Notes under the pieces: model-generated
Databases searched by the model: none
The model's input: the letters and a program-made list of their open reading frames with translations, nothing else
Told to the model about the DNA's origin: nothing
In this document: in pieces, positions 63,938-64,000 of the stretch
Layout: each line of letters begins with the position of its first letter
Numbering within the stretch: position 1 is the first letter of the stretch
Translations under genes and position numbers: made by a program
Assembly: GCF_949987535.1 (NCBI RefSeq)
Contig: NC_080067.1
Span: 29,974,039 to 30,038,038, forward strand
DNA length: 64,000 nucleotides
Origin: Balaenoptera acutorostrata
Taxonomy: Eukaryota; Chordata; Mammalia; Artiodactyla; Balaenopteridae
Direction of reading: 5' to 3'

Positions 63938-64000
63938 TATTTTTTTTTATCTTAAGAGCAATAGGATGCTATTGGAGGGGTTAAGCAGGGGAGTAAAACC
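63938..64000 (+). repeat. Old dispersed mammalian repeat, third piece
   Basis: TTAAGAGCAATAGGATGCTA followed by TTAAGCAGGGGAGTAAAACC matches the same long consensus as 8120-9140 and 36780-37460. It is truncated by the window edge. Confidence 0.45.

Overview
This window is ordinary non-coding mammalian genomic DNA, most probably from a cetacean (whale or dolphin). The evidence is the repeat content. There are tRNA-derived SINEs of the cetacean CHR type: two long copies of about 300 bp with (TAAA)-like tails (27421-27725 minus, 47200-47495 plus) and two short copies of about 115-150 bp (1236-1383, 4370-4482, both minus). There are L1 elements with the cetartiodactyl/cetacean type of 3' end, and a mariner palindrome of the kind seen in cetartiodactyls. 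I noticed no BovB or Bov-tA (ruminant), PRE1 (pig), or Alu (primate) sequence. The lineage call is an inference from recognised consensus sequences, not a database match.

I recognise no functional protein-coding exon, rRNA, tRNA gene, CRISPR array or bacterial-style feature. The stretch reads as an intron of a large gene or a gene desert. Nearly all long reading frames are fragments of retrotransposons or chance frames. The two gene-like objects are a processed pseudogene of ribosomal protein S11 (RPS11, minus, 49077-49647), whose 158-codon frame is indel-free but carries one nonsense codon, and a full-length but dead L1 (minus, 55921-61912).

Layout. 1-1.2 kb: unassigned, somewhat GC-richer DNA. 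1.2-6.2 kb: two ancient plus-strand L1s, riddled with later insertions (a short SINE, an MLT1A-type LTR, a 190-bp young L1 tail). 6.2-14.7 kb: unique DNA with a MIR, a block of an old unnamed dispersed repeat (8.1-9.1 kb), L1M and L2 pieces. 14.7-15.5 kb: a 5'-inverted L1 containing a (TG)n microsatellite. 15.5-27.4 kb: mostly unique with MIR, MER5A, L2 and MLT1-like relics and a 42-bp direct repeat. 27.4-37.5 kb: a long CHR SINE, three MaLR-type LTR relics, MIRs and a second piece of the old unnamed repeat. 37.5-47 kb: the least repeat-dense part, with a possible LTR-like segment near 43.5-44.4 kb. 47-55.4 kb: plus-strand CHR SINE, RPS11 pseudogene, a polypurine microsatellite, an L1 tail, and a perfect TA-flanked mariner MITE hairpin. 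55.5-64 kb: a nested L1 complex in which two younger L1s landed 40 bp apart in the 3' end of an older L1.

Nothing here looks like a new multi-gene system. The items most worth a second look are the mariner hairpin (possible microRNA precursor), the RPS11 retrocopy, the 5'-inverted L1, the L1 nest with readable target-site duplications, and the 42-bp dispersed duplication at 19.6/20.4 kb.
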